A DNA stretch of 64,000 nt from Verrucomicrobiota bacterium (GCA_016235555.1 JACRKC010000086.1:18883-82882); one strand, 5' to 3'. Shown: positions 8,581 to 17,047, numbered from the stretch's first letter. Notes: generated by a model from the letters alone, not told the origin. Program-made: numbers and translations.

Positions 8581-9215
8581 GCGGCGCGGGCGAGCTGGGT
8601 GACGGTGGTTTGCGCCTCGGCGAGGGCAGCGGGACCGGCGGGATTGCCGGCGTTGAGCGAATGGGCGTAGACGAATTGCACGTCGGTGATGCCGATGAAG
8701 CCGAGCACGGCGCGGAGGTAGGGTTCGAGGAAATTGTAAGCGCCGCCGGGGGTGCCGGGGCGGAAATCACTGCCACTGGAGACGATGATGAGCGCGCGTT
8801 TGCCTTTCGCGAGTCCGTCGAAACCGGCTGCACCCATGGCGAAGGTGCGGCCCACGCGCACGATCTGGTCGATCCAGGCTTTGAGCGCGGCGGGGAAGGA
8901 GAGGTTGTGGATCGGCGTGGTGATGACGAGCTGGTCGGCGGCGAGCAGTTCGTCGACGTAGCGGTTGGAGACAGCGATGGCGTCGCGGGCGGCGGGCGAT
9001 TGTTCGGCGGCGGGGGCAAAGGCGCCTTCGACCCAGGCCTCGGTGAGGAAAGGCGGGGGTTCGCGGCCGATGTCGTGCGTGATCACGCGGCCGGCGGGAT
9101 GGGCGGCGCGCCATTCGGCGAGGAATTGTTCGCCGAGGCGGCGGCTTTGGGAACGCGCGCCGCGGGGGCTGGCGTCGAGGTGGAGGAGGGTGGCGGTGGT
9201 GGTGACGGTGCTCAT
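8577..9215 (-). CDS. azoR: FMN-dependent NADH-azoreductase / quinone reductase
   Basis: 212 residues of the flavodoxin-like AzoR family: phosphate-binding loop HLDASPRGARSQSR near the start, TTPIHNLSFPAALKAWIDQI in the middle, and SSGSDFRPGTPGGAYNFLEP near the flavin site. AzoR enzymes use NADH to reduce quinones and azo bonds by two electrons. Start ATG at 9215, just downstream of a palindromic site at 9234-9250 that matches one in front of the Rrf2 gene. Operon order is Rrf2 - azoR - VOC protein, all on the minus strand. Confidence 0.9.
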   Translation of the reverse strand: MSTVTTTATLLHLDASPRGARSQSRRLGEQFLAEWRAAHPAGRVITHDIGREPPPFLTEAWVEGAFAPAAEQSPAARDAIAVSNRYVDELLAADQLVITTPIHNLSFPAALKAWIDQIVRVGRTFAMGAAGFDGLAKGKRALIIVSSGSDFRPGTPGGAYNFLEPYLRAVLGFIGITDVQFVYAHSLNAGNPAGPAALAEAQTTVTQLARAA

Positions 9216-9233
9216 GACACGATTGGATATAAT

Positions 9234-9250
9234 GGAACTACAATGGTTAC
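9234..9250. promoter_or_regulatory. Predicted Rrf2-family operator upstream of azoR
   Basis: GGAACTACAATGGTTAC matches, in spacing and sequence, the site GTAACCACAAATGTTAC in front of the Rrf2 gene. Shared pattern: G-[GT]-AAC, seven bases with a central ACAA, GTTAC. It lies 19 bases upstream of the azoR start codon, where bound regulator would block transcription or initiation. A dyad of this size suits an Rrf2 dimer. Confidence 0.6.
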
Positions 9251-9268
9251 AGTTTAGGCGAAAAAAAC

Positions 9269-9703
9269 TCAGTGTTTCCCGGTGCAGACAGGACGGAGCT
9301 GCTGATGGATGTCGGCGAGGGTGACGCGGGCGAGTTCGGCCTCCATGCTGGCCTGGGCCTTGACGTAGATGCCGTGGAGGATCGTGCCGATCTTGGCGCC
9401 GACGGGGCATTTGTGGTTGGGCACGAAGTGGTCGAGGCCGCGGTGGGGCCGCTCCTCGACCGCACGGTAGATGTCGCGAAGCGAGATGTTCTCGGGAGTG
9501 CTGGCGAGCGAGAAGCCGCCCGTGACGCCCTTGGTGGCGGTGACGAGGTGGGCCTTGACGAGGGCGGAGAGGAGGCGGCGGATCACGACCGGGTTGGTGT
9601 CGACGCTCGACGCGATCTCCGCGGACGGCACCGCGGCGCCCTGGCGGTAGGCCAGATAGGCGAGCATGTGCACGCTGGCGGCGAAGCGGGTGTTTCCGGT
9701 CAT
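9269..9703 (-). CDS. Rrf2 family transcriptional regulator
   Basis: 144 residues with the N-terminal winged helix of Rrf2 proteins (RFAASVHMLAYLAYRQ, then SAEIASSVDTNPVVIRRLLS as recognition helix region and KGVTGGFSLA as wing). Two cysteines, in NHKCPVG and near the end in RPVCTGKH, are candidates for thiol-based sensing; the three-Cys cluster of IscR-like iron-sulfur members is not present. A Cys-based quinone/electrophile sensor of the YwnA/CymR-like branch fits the azoreductase and dioxygenase genes downstream. Matching dyads before this gene and before azoR suggest autoregulation and control of azoR. Confidence 0.88.
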   Translation of the reverse strand: MTGNTRFAASVHMLAYLAYRQGAAVPSAEIASSVDTNPVVIRRLLSALVKAHLVTATKGVTGGFSLASTPENISLRDIYRAVEERPHRGLDHFVPNHKCPVGAKIGTILHGIYVKAQASMEAELARVTLADIHQQLRPVCTGKH

Positions 9704-9711
9704 GGCTTAAT

Positions 9712-9728
9712 GTAACCACAAATGTTAC
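9712..9728. promoter_or_regulatory. Predicted Rrf2-family operator upstream of its own gene
   Basis: GTAACCACAAATGTTAC is an inverted repeat (GTAAC, seven bases, GTTAC) 9 bases upstream of the Rrf2 start codon. The same pattern recurs before azoR. It is AT-rich against a GC-rich background, as expected for an operator/promoter region. Confidence 0.65.
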
Positions 9729-9779
9729 TATTTGGCCGGAAGTCAAGCGGGAGTTTTTTTCGCCGTGGCGCCGGCCGGA

Positions 9780-9917
9780 GGTGTGACAGGAAGTGCGTCA
9801 GCCAGCTGTCGCGGCGGTCTGTGACCGCCGGCGAACCTCCAGCATCCCTCCGTCGGCGGTCACAGACCGCCGCTACAACCAAGGCCTCCATTTGCTGACC
9901 TCCCTTCCTGTTACACC
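9780..9917. repeat. Nested palindromic element (three layers) upstream of the helicase gene
   Basis: The outer arms GGTGTGACAGGAAGTGCGTC (from 9780) and its imperfect complement ending at 9917 enclose the GTAG-GGCGGTC element (9808-9830 and 9854-9876). The same nesting order, with different outer-arm sequence, is at 40852-40989 and 45434-45572. It occupies most of the 289 bases between the regulator and the helicase. Confidence 0.85.
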
Positions 9918-9992
9918 CGCCAGCCGGGGGGCGGAAAACCTGTGGTTGCAATGCCCGGGGTTTCGTCGAGGCTGGCGCGCTTACATTACGTC

Positions 9993-11657
9993 ATGCTGAA
10001 GAAAATATTTGCGAAGCTGCGCGCCACGCTCGCGCCTTCGCGCGAAAAGAAGGCCGCTCACGAAGAGAGCGGCAAAGGTGCTTCCCACTCGAAGTCTCAC
10101 TCCGGCGGAGCGCATCCGCACCGCGGCGAGGGCCGTCGCGAACGCAGCCACGGGGGGCACGGCGAGCGCTCCCAGGGACACGGCAAAGCCCACGAACCCC
10201 GCGAGTCGCGCGACTCCCGCGGGCACGCGCACGGAACCGGCGGCGGGCATGATTCCCGCGGACGCCACGACGATCGCGGCGGACGCGGTGGTGGCGGCGG
10301 GCGCGGCCTGCACTCGCGTTCCGGCGGCGGGGGCCGCGGTGGTCCTCACGGCGAGAAGCGCGAGCGGCCGATGATCGACAAGACATTCGATCACCCGCGC
10401 ACGACGGACGTGAAACCGGCGCAGCCGGTCGACGTGCCGAAGATGGACACGGAGTTTTCCAAGCTCGGGCTCAGCGACGCGCTCGCGTTTGCCGTGCAGG
10501 AGATGGGCTACGTGACGCCGACGCCGATCCAGGCGCAGGCGATCCCGGTGGTGTTGCGCGGCGGCGATGTGATCGGGTCGGCGCAGACGGGCACGGGCAA
10601 GACGGCGGCCTTCGCGCTGCCGATCATCCAGCGGCTCGGCGGGCACGGCGCGTTGCGGTGTCTGATTCTCGAGCCGACGCGCGAGCTGGCGTTGCAGGTC
10701 GAGGAGGCGTTTCAAAAATACGCCAAGTTCACCGATCTCCGGGTGACGATCGTTTACGGCGGCGTGGGCTACGGGAAGCAGGAAGACGATCTGCGCCGCG
10801 GCATGGACATCCTCGCGGCGACGCCGGGCCGTCTGCTCGACCACCTGGAGCGCGGCAACTGCGCGCTCGATCGGATCGACATCCTCGTGCTCGACGAGGT
10901 GGACCGCATGCTCGACATGGGCTTCCTGCCTGACGTGAAGCGCATCGTGCAAAAATGTCCGAAGAACCGGCAGACGCTGTTCTTCACCGCCACGCTGCCG
11001 CCGGAAATCGAACAGCTGGCGAGCTGGGCGCTGCACGATCCGGTGAAGGTCGAGATCGGCCGCGTGCGTTCGCCGGCGGAGACGGTTTCGCACGGCTTCT
11101 ACCCGGTCGTGGCGTCGCAGAAATTCGAGCTGCTGCAACTGCTGCTCGAGCGCACCGAGTTCAAGAGCGTGATCATTTTCTGCCGCACGCGCATGGGCGC
11201 GGATCGCATCGCGCACCGGCTCAAGGCGACCGGCCACACCGTGGGTGTGATGCACTCCGATCGCAGCCAGCGCGAGCGCATCGAGGCGCTCGACGGCTTC
11301 AAGACCGGCAAATTCGAAGTGCTCGTCGCGACCGACATCGCGGCGCGCGGCCTCGATATCGCGGGCGTCTCGCACGTGGTGAACTACGACGTGCCGGAAA
11401 ATCCCGAGGACTACGTGCACCGCATCGGCCGCACGGGCCGCGCGCAGAACACCGGTGACGCGTTCACGCTCGTGACCGAGGAGGACGTGCGCGACGCGCG
11501 CAGCATCGAGCGCTACATGGGCAAGAGCGTGGAGCGGAAAAAAGTCGAAGGATTCGAATACATTTACTCCGCGCTCTTCGACGAGAAGGCGCTGGCCGAG
11601 ACCGCGGCCGCGGCCGTGAAGCCGGTGAGCCGGCTGCACCGCGGGATGCGGCGGTGA
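9993..11657 (+). CDS. DEAD-box-type ATP-dependent RNA helicase (DEVD variant) with RG/HG-rich N-terminus
   Basis: 554 residues. After a basic start (MLKKIFAKLRATLAPSREKK) comes a low-complexity His/Gly/Arg-rich stretch to about residue 130, probably an RNA-binding tail. It is unusual in being N-terminal, whereas RhlE-type tails are C-terminal. The helicase core follows: Q motif TPTPIQAQAIP, Walker A AQTGTGKT, PTRELALQ, ATPGRLLD, motif II DEVD (VLDEVDRML), motif III TAT, then VATDIAARGLDI and HRIGRTGR. The DEVD and TAT replacements for DEAD and SAT are seen directly. Likely role: RNA remodelling in ribosome assembly or mRNA decay. Start chosen at ATG 9993; an upstream TTG-type extension is not needed. 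Confidence 0.9.
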   Translation: MLKKIFAKLRATLAPSREKKAAHEESGKGASHSKSHSGGAHPHRGEGRRERSHGGHGERSQGHGKAHEPRESRDSRGHAHGTGGGHDSRGRHDDRGGRGGGGGRGLHSRSGGGGRGGPHGEKRERPMIDKTFDHPRTTDVKPAQPVDVPKMDTEFSKLGLSDALAFAVQEMGYVTPTPIQAQAIPVVLRGGDVIGSAQTGTGKTAAFALPIIQRLGGHGALRCLILEPTRELALQVEEAFQKYAKFTDLRVTIVYGGVGYGKQEDDLRRGMDILAATPGRLLDHLERGNCALDRIDILVLDEVDRMLDMGFLPDVKRIVQKCPKNRQTLFFTATLPPEIEQLASWALHDPVKVEIGRVRSPAETVSHGFYPVVASQKFELLQLLLERTEFKSVIIFCRTRMGADRIAHRLKATGHTVGVMHSDRSQRERIEALDGFKTGKFEVLVATDIAARGLDIAGVSHVVNYDVPENPEDYVHRIGRTGRAQNTGDAFTLVTEEDVRDARSIERYMGKSVERKKVEGFEYIYSALFDEKALAETAAAAVKPVSRLHRGMRR

Positions 11658-11658
11658 A

Positions 11659-11744
11659 GGTGGAACGCGTTGACCCCAACGCGCGGGTTTGAAGGTGGGA
11701 GCGGGTTTACCCCGCGACTCGTCGGGGCATAAAGCCCCTCCCAC
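11659..11744. repeat. Palindromic elements, GCGCGTTG type and GGTTTACC type in tandem
   Basis: First a micro-hairpin GTGGAACGCGTTGACCCCAA (with the complementary CGCGC following) at 11659-11684. Then an element bounded by GTGGGA...TCCCAC (11695-11744) holding two micro-hairpins, GCGGGTTTACCCCGC and GGGGCATAAAGCCCC. A half copy of the first type (AGCGCGTTG) follows directly. Confidence 0.75.
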
Positions 11745-11774
11745 AAAAGCGCGTTGAGAGCGACGCGCGCCGCC

Positions 11775-12392
11775 TCACTCCGTCCCGTTCACGAATTTAT
11801 AGGCCAGCGCCGCGACGAATGCGCCGGCGAGGTCGGACCCGACGTAGACCGCGAGCTGCTTGGCGGACTCGAGGCCCATCGTGAAGACGCCGAGGCCGAC
11901 CGCGGGATTGAACGCCCCGCCGGACACGCCGCCGACGGCGAAGGCGCCCGTCATCACCGTCATGCCGATGGCGAGGCCGTAGAAGGAGTTGCCCGCGGTG
12001 CCCTTCGCGGTGGCGACGTTGAGCACGACCCAGGCGAGGGCGAACGTGAAGAGAAACTCGACGATGACCGACGGCACCGTGCCGTGCAGCGCGGGGGTGG
12101 CGGCGCGGGTGCCGAGGAGGAAATTCACGATGAGCGCGGCGACGACGCCAGCGGCGAGTTGCGCGGCCCAGTAAGGCACGACGTCGGCCTTGTCGCACTT
12201 GCCGCGGAGGAAGACGGCGAGCGTGACGGCGGGGTTGAAGTGTGCACCCGAGACGTGGCCGCCGGCGAAAATCATGACCATGAGCGCCGCGCCGATCGCG
12301 AGCGGGGCGGGCGCGGCGCCGGTGCGCACGGCCATGCCGACGGTGAAGACGAGGAAGAACGTGCCGATGAACTCGACGAGGTATTTTTTCAT
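11775..12392 (-). CDS. MIP family channel protein (aquaporin-like)
   Basis: 205 residues starting MKKYLVEFIGTFFLVFTVG, with six predicted membrane helices and two NPA half-helices: GAHFNPAVTLAV (about residue 62) and GGAFNPAVGLG (about 170). The usual residue after the second NPA is Arg (NPAR) and forms the selectivity filter; here it is Val. That change is expected to widen or neutralise the filter, so substrate (water, glycerol or other small neutral solute) cannot be assigned. Start fixed by the family's N-terminal helix. Confidence 0.92.
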   Translation of the reverse strand: MKKYLVEFIGTFFLVFTVGMAVRTGAAPAPLAIGAALMVMIFAGGHVSGAHFNPAVTLAVFLRGKCDKADVVPYWAAQLAAGVVAALIVNFLLGTRAATPALHGTVPSVIVEFLFTFALAWVVLNVATAKGTAGNSFYGLAIGMTVMTGAFAVGGVSGGAFNPAVGLGVFTMGLESAKQLAVYVGSDLAGAFVAALAYKFVNGTE

Positions 12393-12615
12393 GGGAAGCG
12401 GAGGTTGGAGGACGGAGACGAACCGCGGCGAGCGCAACGCCGGCGCCCGCGAAAGACAACGCGAATTCGGTCCGGGCACCGATCCGGCGGAACGGCGTAT
12501 CGCGGCGTCAGAAAACGGAGATGCGCGCCCGGCGGAGACGTGACGGAGCCGCGCCGGCGGCGGGCAAGATTCGCGTTGCGTTGCACGCCCGCTGCTGTGG
12601 CGTGGTCGATTTCGC

Positions 12616-13212
12616 ATGAAACTCGACATCCCGCCGGGCGATTTCGCCGGCTACATTTTCGACCTCGATGGCACGCTCGTCGACACGATGCCGCTGCATT
12701 ACCGGGCGTGGGACCAGGCGATGCAGGCGGCAGGGTTGCAGTGCCAGCTCGACGAGGAGTTGTTCTATTCGCTGGGCGGCGTGCCCACGCTGAAGGTCGC
12801 GGAACTCATCGGCCGGCACTACGGCCTGAAGGTCGATCCGCACGCGATTTTCGATCACAAGGAGACTCTGTTCAAAGCGCTGCAAAAGGACGCGAAGCTG
12901 ATCGAGCCGGTGGTCGCGATCGCACGGCGCGTGGCGGCGACGCATCCGGTGAGCATCGCGTCGGGCGGGCCGCGGGAGATCGTGCGGCGGTCGCTCGAGT
13001 TGTCGGGGCTGGCGCCGTTGTTCAAGGTGGTGGTGAGTGCCGACGACGTGACCCACGGGAAACCGGCGCCGGACATGTTTCTGCTCGCGGCCAGGCAGAT
13101 GGGCGTGGAGCCGACGCGATGCCTGGTGTTTGAGGACGCGGAGCCGGGCATGCGCGCGGCGGTCGCGGCGGGGATGCGCTATGTGAAGGTGCCGAGCCGG
13201 ACGAAGAAGTAG
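12616..13212 (+). CDS. HAD family sugar-phosphate phosphatase / beta-phosphoglucomutase-like
   Basis: 198 residues with all HAD motifs: IFDLDGTLVDTMPLHYRAW (nucleophile and acid Asp residues), SIASGGPRE (Thr/Ser motif, here Ser), the loop-3 Lys in HGKPAPDMF, and FEDAEPGMRAA (metal Asp). The cap domain begins MPLHYRAWDQAM as in beta-phosphoglucomutases and 2-deoxyglucose-6-phosphatase (YqaB) proteins. Substrate not determinable. It runs plus-strand, divergent from the aquaporin, and its stop lies beside the convergent hydrolase stop at 13214. Confidence 0.88.
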   Translation: MKLDIPPGDFAGYIFDLDGTLVDTMPLHYRAWDQAMQAAGLQCQLDEELFYSLGGVPTLKVAELIGRHYGLKVDPHAIFDHKETLFKALQKDAKLIEPVVAIARRVAATHPVSIASGGPREIVRRSLELSGLAPLFKVVVSADDVTHGKPAPDMFLLAARQMGVEPTRCLVFEDAEPGMRAAVAAGMRYVKVPSRTKK

Positions 13213-13213
13213 T

Positions 13214-14335
13214 TCACTTCGGGTCGTCGTAGCGGCGGAGCGTGAGGGTGTCGCCGACGGAGAGCTTGGCGGTCGCGGCGGCGTCGCCGAAGTTGCGCGC
13301 GAGCCAGACGAAGCCGTCGGCGTTCGGGAAGACGACCCAGTCGCCGCGCTTCACGCTGTTGAAATCGATGCCGTAGCGCACGCGGTAGGTTTCCCCACCG
13401 ACAATGAGTTGGAGGTAGTGCAGCGGTGCTACGGTGAGGGCGGCGAAGTCGGCGGGTTGGGCGTTGAGGGAAACGTTGCCGTAGACCGCGGAGATTTCGG
13501 TGACGCGCGCCTCGAAGCCGCGGCCGTCGGGATGCGCGGTGACCTGCGTGGGTAGCGGCGCCGGGGGAACGGTCGCGTCGAAGTAGGTGGTGCCGGTGGG
13601 GGGCTTCGGCACGGCGTCGTGGCCGCGGTCGAGCCAGGCGTTGAGGGCGCGGAGGGCGGCGAGGCGTTCGTGCTGGTTGACATTCACGTGGCCGTCGCGG
13701 GCCACGGTAAAGAGAACCGGACGGAGTTCAGGATCGTCGCGCGGGACTTGTTTCGCGGAAACGTAGGCGCGCGGGGCGGAGATTTCGCTCTGGTTGGCGA
13801 GGAACAGCAGGGGGATGCGGGGAAGGAGCGAAGTGCCGACGGCAGCGGAGTTTTCCTGCAGCGTAAGCGCAGGACCGAGGGCGATGGCTCCGGCGTAGAG
13901 CGCCCGGCCGAGGTCGTCGCGAACCGGGTCGCGCTCGGCGATGAGGGTGGCAATGAGGCCGCCCATCGACTCGCCTTCGACGAGCACACGGCCGGGCGCG
14001 CCGAATTTTTTCGCGATGTGGGCGCGAAGGGCGTCGAGATCGGCGATCGCGTCGGCGACGATGATGCCGTTGCGACGGTAACTCGTCTTCGCGACGATCC
14101 AGCCCTCGTCGAGGAGCGTGCGGTAGGCGAGGTGCCCGGGGTGGAGATCGGCGACCAGCGGGCGATCCTCGGCGCGATAGCCGTGGGCGAGGAGCAGCAG
14201 GCGCTGGTTCCATATCCGGGTGCGGGCGAGGGTGAACTTGGCACCGTCGATCTCGCCGGTCTCGATCAGGACGGCGGGTGCGGCGGCGACGGCGGCGGCA
14301 CACGTGATGAGAAAAATGAGCAGGTGGCGAGGCAC
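13214..14335 (-). CDS. Secreted alpha/beta hydrolase with a C-terminal SAM-hydroxide-adenosyltransferase-C-like domain
   Basis: Signal peptide PRHLLIFLITCAAAVAAAPA. Residues about 20-250 resemble an alpha/beta hydrolase: oxyanion loop LLLLAHGYR, nucleophile elbow GESMGG, and a late His in VARDGHVN. The last about 130 residues end FNSVKRGDWVVFPNADGFVW followed by LARNFGDAAATAKLSVGD, which recalls the C-terminal beta-domain of DUF62 SAM hydrolases (pattern G..V...N..G...A..N.GdA...l.vGd). I chose the GTG at 14335 because it gives a compact signal peptide and leaves room for a divergent promoter with hisC; ATG at 14386 would add 17 residues. Substrate unknown, possibly an ester or peptide. Confidence 0.75.
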   Translation of the reverse strand: MPRHLLIFLITCAAAVAAAPAVLIETGEIDGAKFTLARTRIWNQRLLLLAHGYRAEDRPLVADLHPGHLAYRTLLDEGWIVAKTSYRRNGIIVADAIADLDALRAHIAKKFGAPGRVLVEGESMGGLIATLIAERDPVRDDLGRALYAGAIALGPALTLQENSAAVGTSLLPRIPLLFLANQSEISAPRAYVSAKQVPRDDPELRPVLFTVARDGHVNVNQHERLAALRALNAWLDRGHDAVPKPPTGTTYFDATVPPAPLPTQVTAHPDGRGFEARVTEISAVYGNVSLNAQPADFAALTVAPLHYLQLIVGGETYRVRYGIDFNSVKRGDWVVFPNADGFVWLARNFGDAAATAKLSVGDTLTLRRYDDPK

Positions 14336-14389
14336 GGCAGTAGTTGAATCTGCTTTCGCGCAGGTGGCGAATCGTGTTCGAGTCATCGG

Positions 14390-15496
14390 ATGAATTACGA
14401 GTCACTCGCCAAACCCTCCGTGCTCACACAGCCGGTCTACGAACCGGGCAAACCGATCGAATACGTGGCGCGCGAGCTAGGGCTCGACCCGGCGACGATC
14501 ATCAAGCTGGCGTCGAACGAGAATCCGTGGGGACCGTCGCCGCGGGCGGTCGAGGCGGCGAAGCGCGCGATCGAGGCGGGGGAGCTTTACCCGGATGGCG
14601 GCTGCTTTGAACTGCGCGCGAAGCTGGCGGCAAAGTGGGGTCTGAAAGCGGAGCAGTTCGTGATCGGCAACGGCTCCAATGAAATCATCGAGCTGCTCGG
14701 GCACGTGTTTGTCGGGCCCGGCGACGAGGTTGTCATGGGGGCGCCGGCGTTCGTGGTCTACAAGCTCGTCACGCTGCTCTTCGGTGCGAAGGCGATCGAG
14801 GTGCCGTTGGTGAATTGGCGGCACGATTTGCACAAGATTGCGGCGGCGATCACCCCGCGCACGAAGCTGGTTTACGTGTGCACGCCGAACAATCCGACGG
14901 GCACGGCGAACACGGAAGCGGAGATTGTGGCGTTCGTGCGCGGGCTGCCGGACCATGTGGTCGCGGTGGTCGACGAGGCGTATGCGGAGTTTGTGCTGCG
15001 GGCGCCGGATCTGCGTCCGCTCATCGCGGAAGGGCGGAAGGTGGTGTGCCTGCGGACATTCTCGAAAATCTATGGACTCGCGTCGCTGCGCGTGGGCTAC
15101 GGTTACGCGAGCACCGAAGTGTGCGCGTTGCTGAATCGCGTGCGGCAGCCGTTTAACGTGAACGCCATCGCGCAGGCGGCGGCGCTGGCAGCGCTCGACG
15201 ACGCGGAGTTTGCGGAAAAAACGGCGCGCGAAAACCGCGCCGGGCTCGTGCAGCTCGAGCAAGGGTGTCGCGAGCTCGGGCTGGAATTCGTGCCGAGCGT
15301 GGCGAATTTCATGCTGGTGCGGGTGGGCGATGGGTTGAGCGTATTCGATGCGCTGCAGAGGCGCGGGTTGATTGTGCGGCCGGTGAAAAGCTACGGCCTG
15401 CCTGAATGGGTTCGAGTCACAGTCGGGACCCGCGTGCAAAACGAGCGCTTGCTCGCCGAGCTTGGGACGGTGTGTCCGTCGCGCAGTCGGCCCTGA
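14390..15496 (+). CDS. hisC: Histidinol-phosphate aminotransferase
   Basis: 368 residues of the class II-like PLP aminotransferase family. It opens LAKPSVLTQPVYEPGKPIEY, then LASNENPWGPSP (substrate loop), the asparagine and Asp/Tyr of CTPNNPTGT and VVDEAYAEFV, the PLP lysine in TFSKIYGLASLRVGYG (about 223), and the phosphate-binding Arg in the final RVTVGT. It catalyses the glutamate-dependent amination of imidazole-acetol phosphate in histidine synthesis. No other his genes adjoin it. It starts divergently from the hydrolase. Confidence 0.92.
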   Translation: MNYESLAKPSVLTQPVYEPGKPIEYVARELGLDPATIIKLASNENPWGPSPRAVEAAKRAIEAGELYPDGGCFELRAKLAAKWGLKAEQFVIGNGSNEIIELLGHVFVGPGDEVVMGAPAFVVYKLVTLLFGAKAIEVPLVNWRHDLHKIAAAITPRTKLVYVCTPNNPTGTANTEAEIVAFVRGLPDHVVAVVDEAYAEFVLRAPDLRPLIAEGRKVVCLRTFSKIYGLASLRVGYGYASTEVCALLNRVRQPFNVNAIAQAAALAALDDAEFAEKTARENRAGLVQLEQGCRELGLEFVPSVANFMLVRVGDGLSVFDALQRRGLIVRPVKSYGLPEWVRVTVGTRVQNERLLAELGTVCPSRSRP

Positions 15497-15913
15497 AGCA
15501 AGGGACGCATCCGTTGGAGCCAATCAGTAGGGAGCAGTTGTCGGCGCCGGTCGAGCGACGCGAGCGGCATGGGTTGTGCAGGCCTTGTGGATTTGGACTT
15601 ATTGGGTGACTTTCCTCGGGCTGGACTGCCTCATCGGGGGCGTGCAGCACGACCCTGCAAGGCAAAACAGCGGTCTAATCGTGGTCCGGTAGGTCGAAAA
15701 ATTTTCCCGCAAAATTCGCTTGAAGCGGTAATTCGGTTGCGTTTTGCTCTGCTTGTCTCTCGTCTAATTTATCACCGTCGCCAATGATCTCACACTGTTT
15801 GGTCCTGCCTGCTGTGCGGTAATTATTGCGACATCCCAACCGTCTCTGCGGCACGAATTCTGCGATTCTTCCGTCGAGCGTCTCTATCAATCGATACCAA
15901 CACTACTACGCAA
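15497..15913. other. 417-base non-coding stretch with falling GC, upstream of the exopolysaccharide operon
   Basis: No convincing gene or RNA is visible. Base composition drops from GC-rich to clearly AT-richer from about 15650 onward, continuing into the following three genes. Promoters of the polysaccharide-export operon should lie here, but no confident -35/-10 pair can be picked by eye. Confidence 0.5.
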
Positions 15914-17047
15914 ATGAAGAATTACTCCCGACTCGTTATCGCGTTGGCGGCATTGACTGCCGCTACTCACGCGGCGCCGTTCTTGGCCATCGGTGATGGA
16001 GCCGAGCTGTTCGCTACAGGCACTTTGGGCGTGCGGGCGGACGACAACATCTTCTTGGATGCCAAGGCCACCAGCGACACCATATTTGACATCAACCCCG
16101 GGTTGACCCTTGAGTTCGGCAAGAACGCTGAGCTGAAGGGGTCGCTGGCGATCATTGATTCGTTTGCGAACTATTCTGATCACAGCTCGTTGAATACGAA
16201 TCTGTTTTCAGCCGACTTCAACGCCAACTTTGACGATGGCAAGACGAAGCTCAGTTTCAATGCTGGCTACCATGAAATGAACCAGAACACGGTAGATACG
16301 GCTCTGGCTGCTGGTGGCAAATTGACTCGTCGCGATCAGTTCGTAGTTGGGACCAAGGGTGAAGTGGAGATCTCGCAGATCACGTCGGTGGCCGCTGGCG
16401 TCAATTTCGACCATATGAACTACAAGGTTTCGGGCTACGGTGATACCGACGAGCTGAAGGTGCCGGTCAATTTTTACTACAAGTGGACGCCTAAGACGGA
16501 CATCAGCTTGGGCTACAGCTATAGCAACTACCAGACGACGATTGGTCAGGATTCGAACGATCACTTCTTCAGCGTCGGTCTCCGCGGTGAAGTCCTCCCC
16601 TTGCTCAAGGGTGAAATCGCGGTGGGTGTTGACCAACGCAACATTTCCGGTGGCAGTTCCAAGACCGATCCCGGCCTGACCGCCAACCTCACGTATGAGT
16701 ATTCTCCGAAGACCACACTGACATTTACGGCGGGCAATAACCACGGCACCTCGCCGCAGGGTGCACAGCAGAAGAATTTTTCGTTGGGTGGCAAAGTTAA
16801 TGTCGCGATTGATTCTGCGTGGTCCGTTGATGGTGGCTTGAATTGGCGCAACATTGCCTATTCCCGCTTTGGCGCCGCCGGACCCCACGAGGATGACTAT
16901 GTGGAAGGCACTGTTGGCGCCGGCTATATCGTGAACTCGTGGGTCAAAATCAAGGCGGACTACACATATCGCAACAATAGTTCCAACACCGGTGCAGGAG
17001 AGTTCACCGGCAACGTGTTCACTCTTTCGGCTAGCCTCCGCTACTAA
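15914..17047 (+). CDS. Outer-membrane beta-barrel protein of an exopolysaccharide locus
   Basis: 377 residues: signal peptide MKNYSRLVIALAALTAATHA, then a series of alternating amphipathic strands ending in the aromatic terminus TLSASLRY that BAM-dependent barrels carry. Strands repeat motifs such as DISLGYSYSNYQT and IKADYTYRNNSS. It resembles the exopolysaccharide-associated outer-membrane barrel family (BBP2-like) found next to wza/wzc homologues. Role inferred: outer-membrane polysaccharide passage. GC is lower than in surrounding genes. A hairpin terminator follows, so it may be made in excess of the next genes. Confidence 0.82.
   Translation: MKNYSRLVIALAALTAATHAAPFLAIGDGAELFATGTLGVRADDNIFLDAKATSDTIFDINPGLTLEFGKNAELKGSLAIIDSFANYSDHSSLNTNLFSADFNANFDDGKTKLSFNAGYHEMNQNTVDTALAAGGKLTRRDQFVVGTKGEVEISQITSVAAGVNFDHMNYKVSGYGDTDELKVPVNFYYKWTPKTDISLGYSYSNYQTTIGQDSNDHFFSVGLRGEVLPLLKGEIAVGVDQRNISGGSSKTDPGLTANLTYEYSPKTTLTFTAGNNHGTSPQGAQQKNFSLGGKVNVAIDSAWSVDGGLNWRNIAYSRFGAAGPHEDDYVEGTVGAGYIVNSWVKIKADYTYRNNSSNTGAGEFTGNVFTLSASLRY

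Noticed and set aside
9780..9917. A small protein encoded across this palindrome (VAAVCDRRR-like peptide)
   Set aside because: The same peptide-like strings arise wherever this palindrome type occurs, on both strands, which marks it as a translation artefact of the element.
15497..15787. Small plus-strand frame around 15569-15787 as a gene
   Set aside because: No start context or recognisable protein character; it lies in the composition-shift region before the polysaccharide operon.
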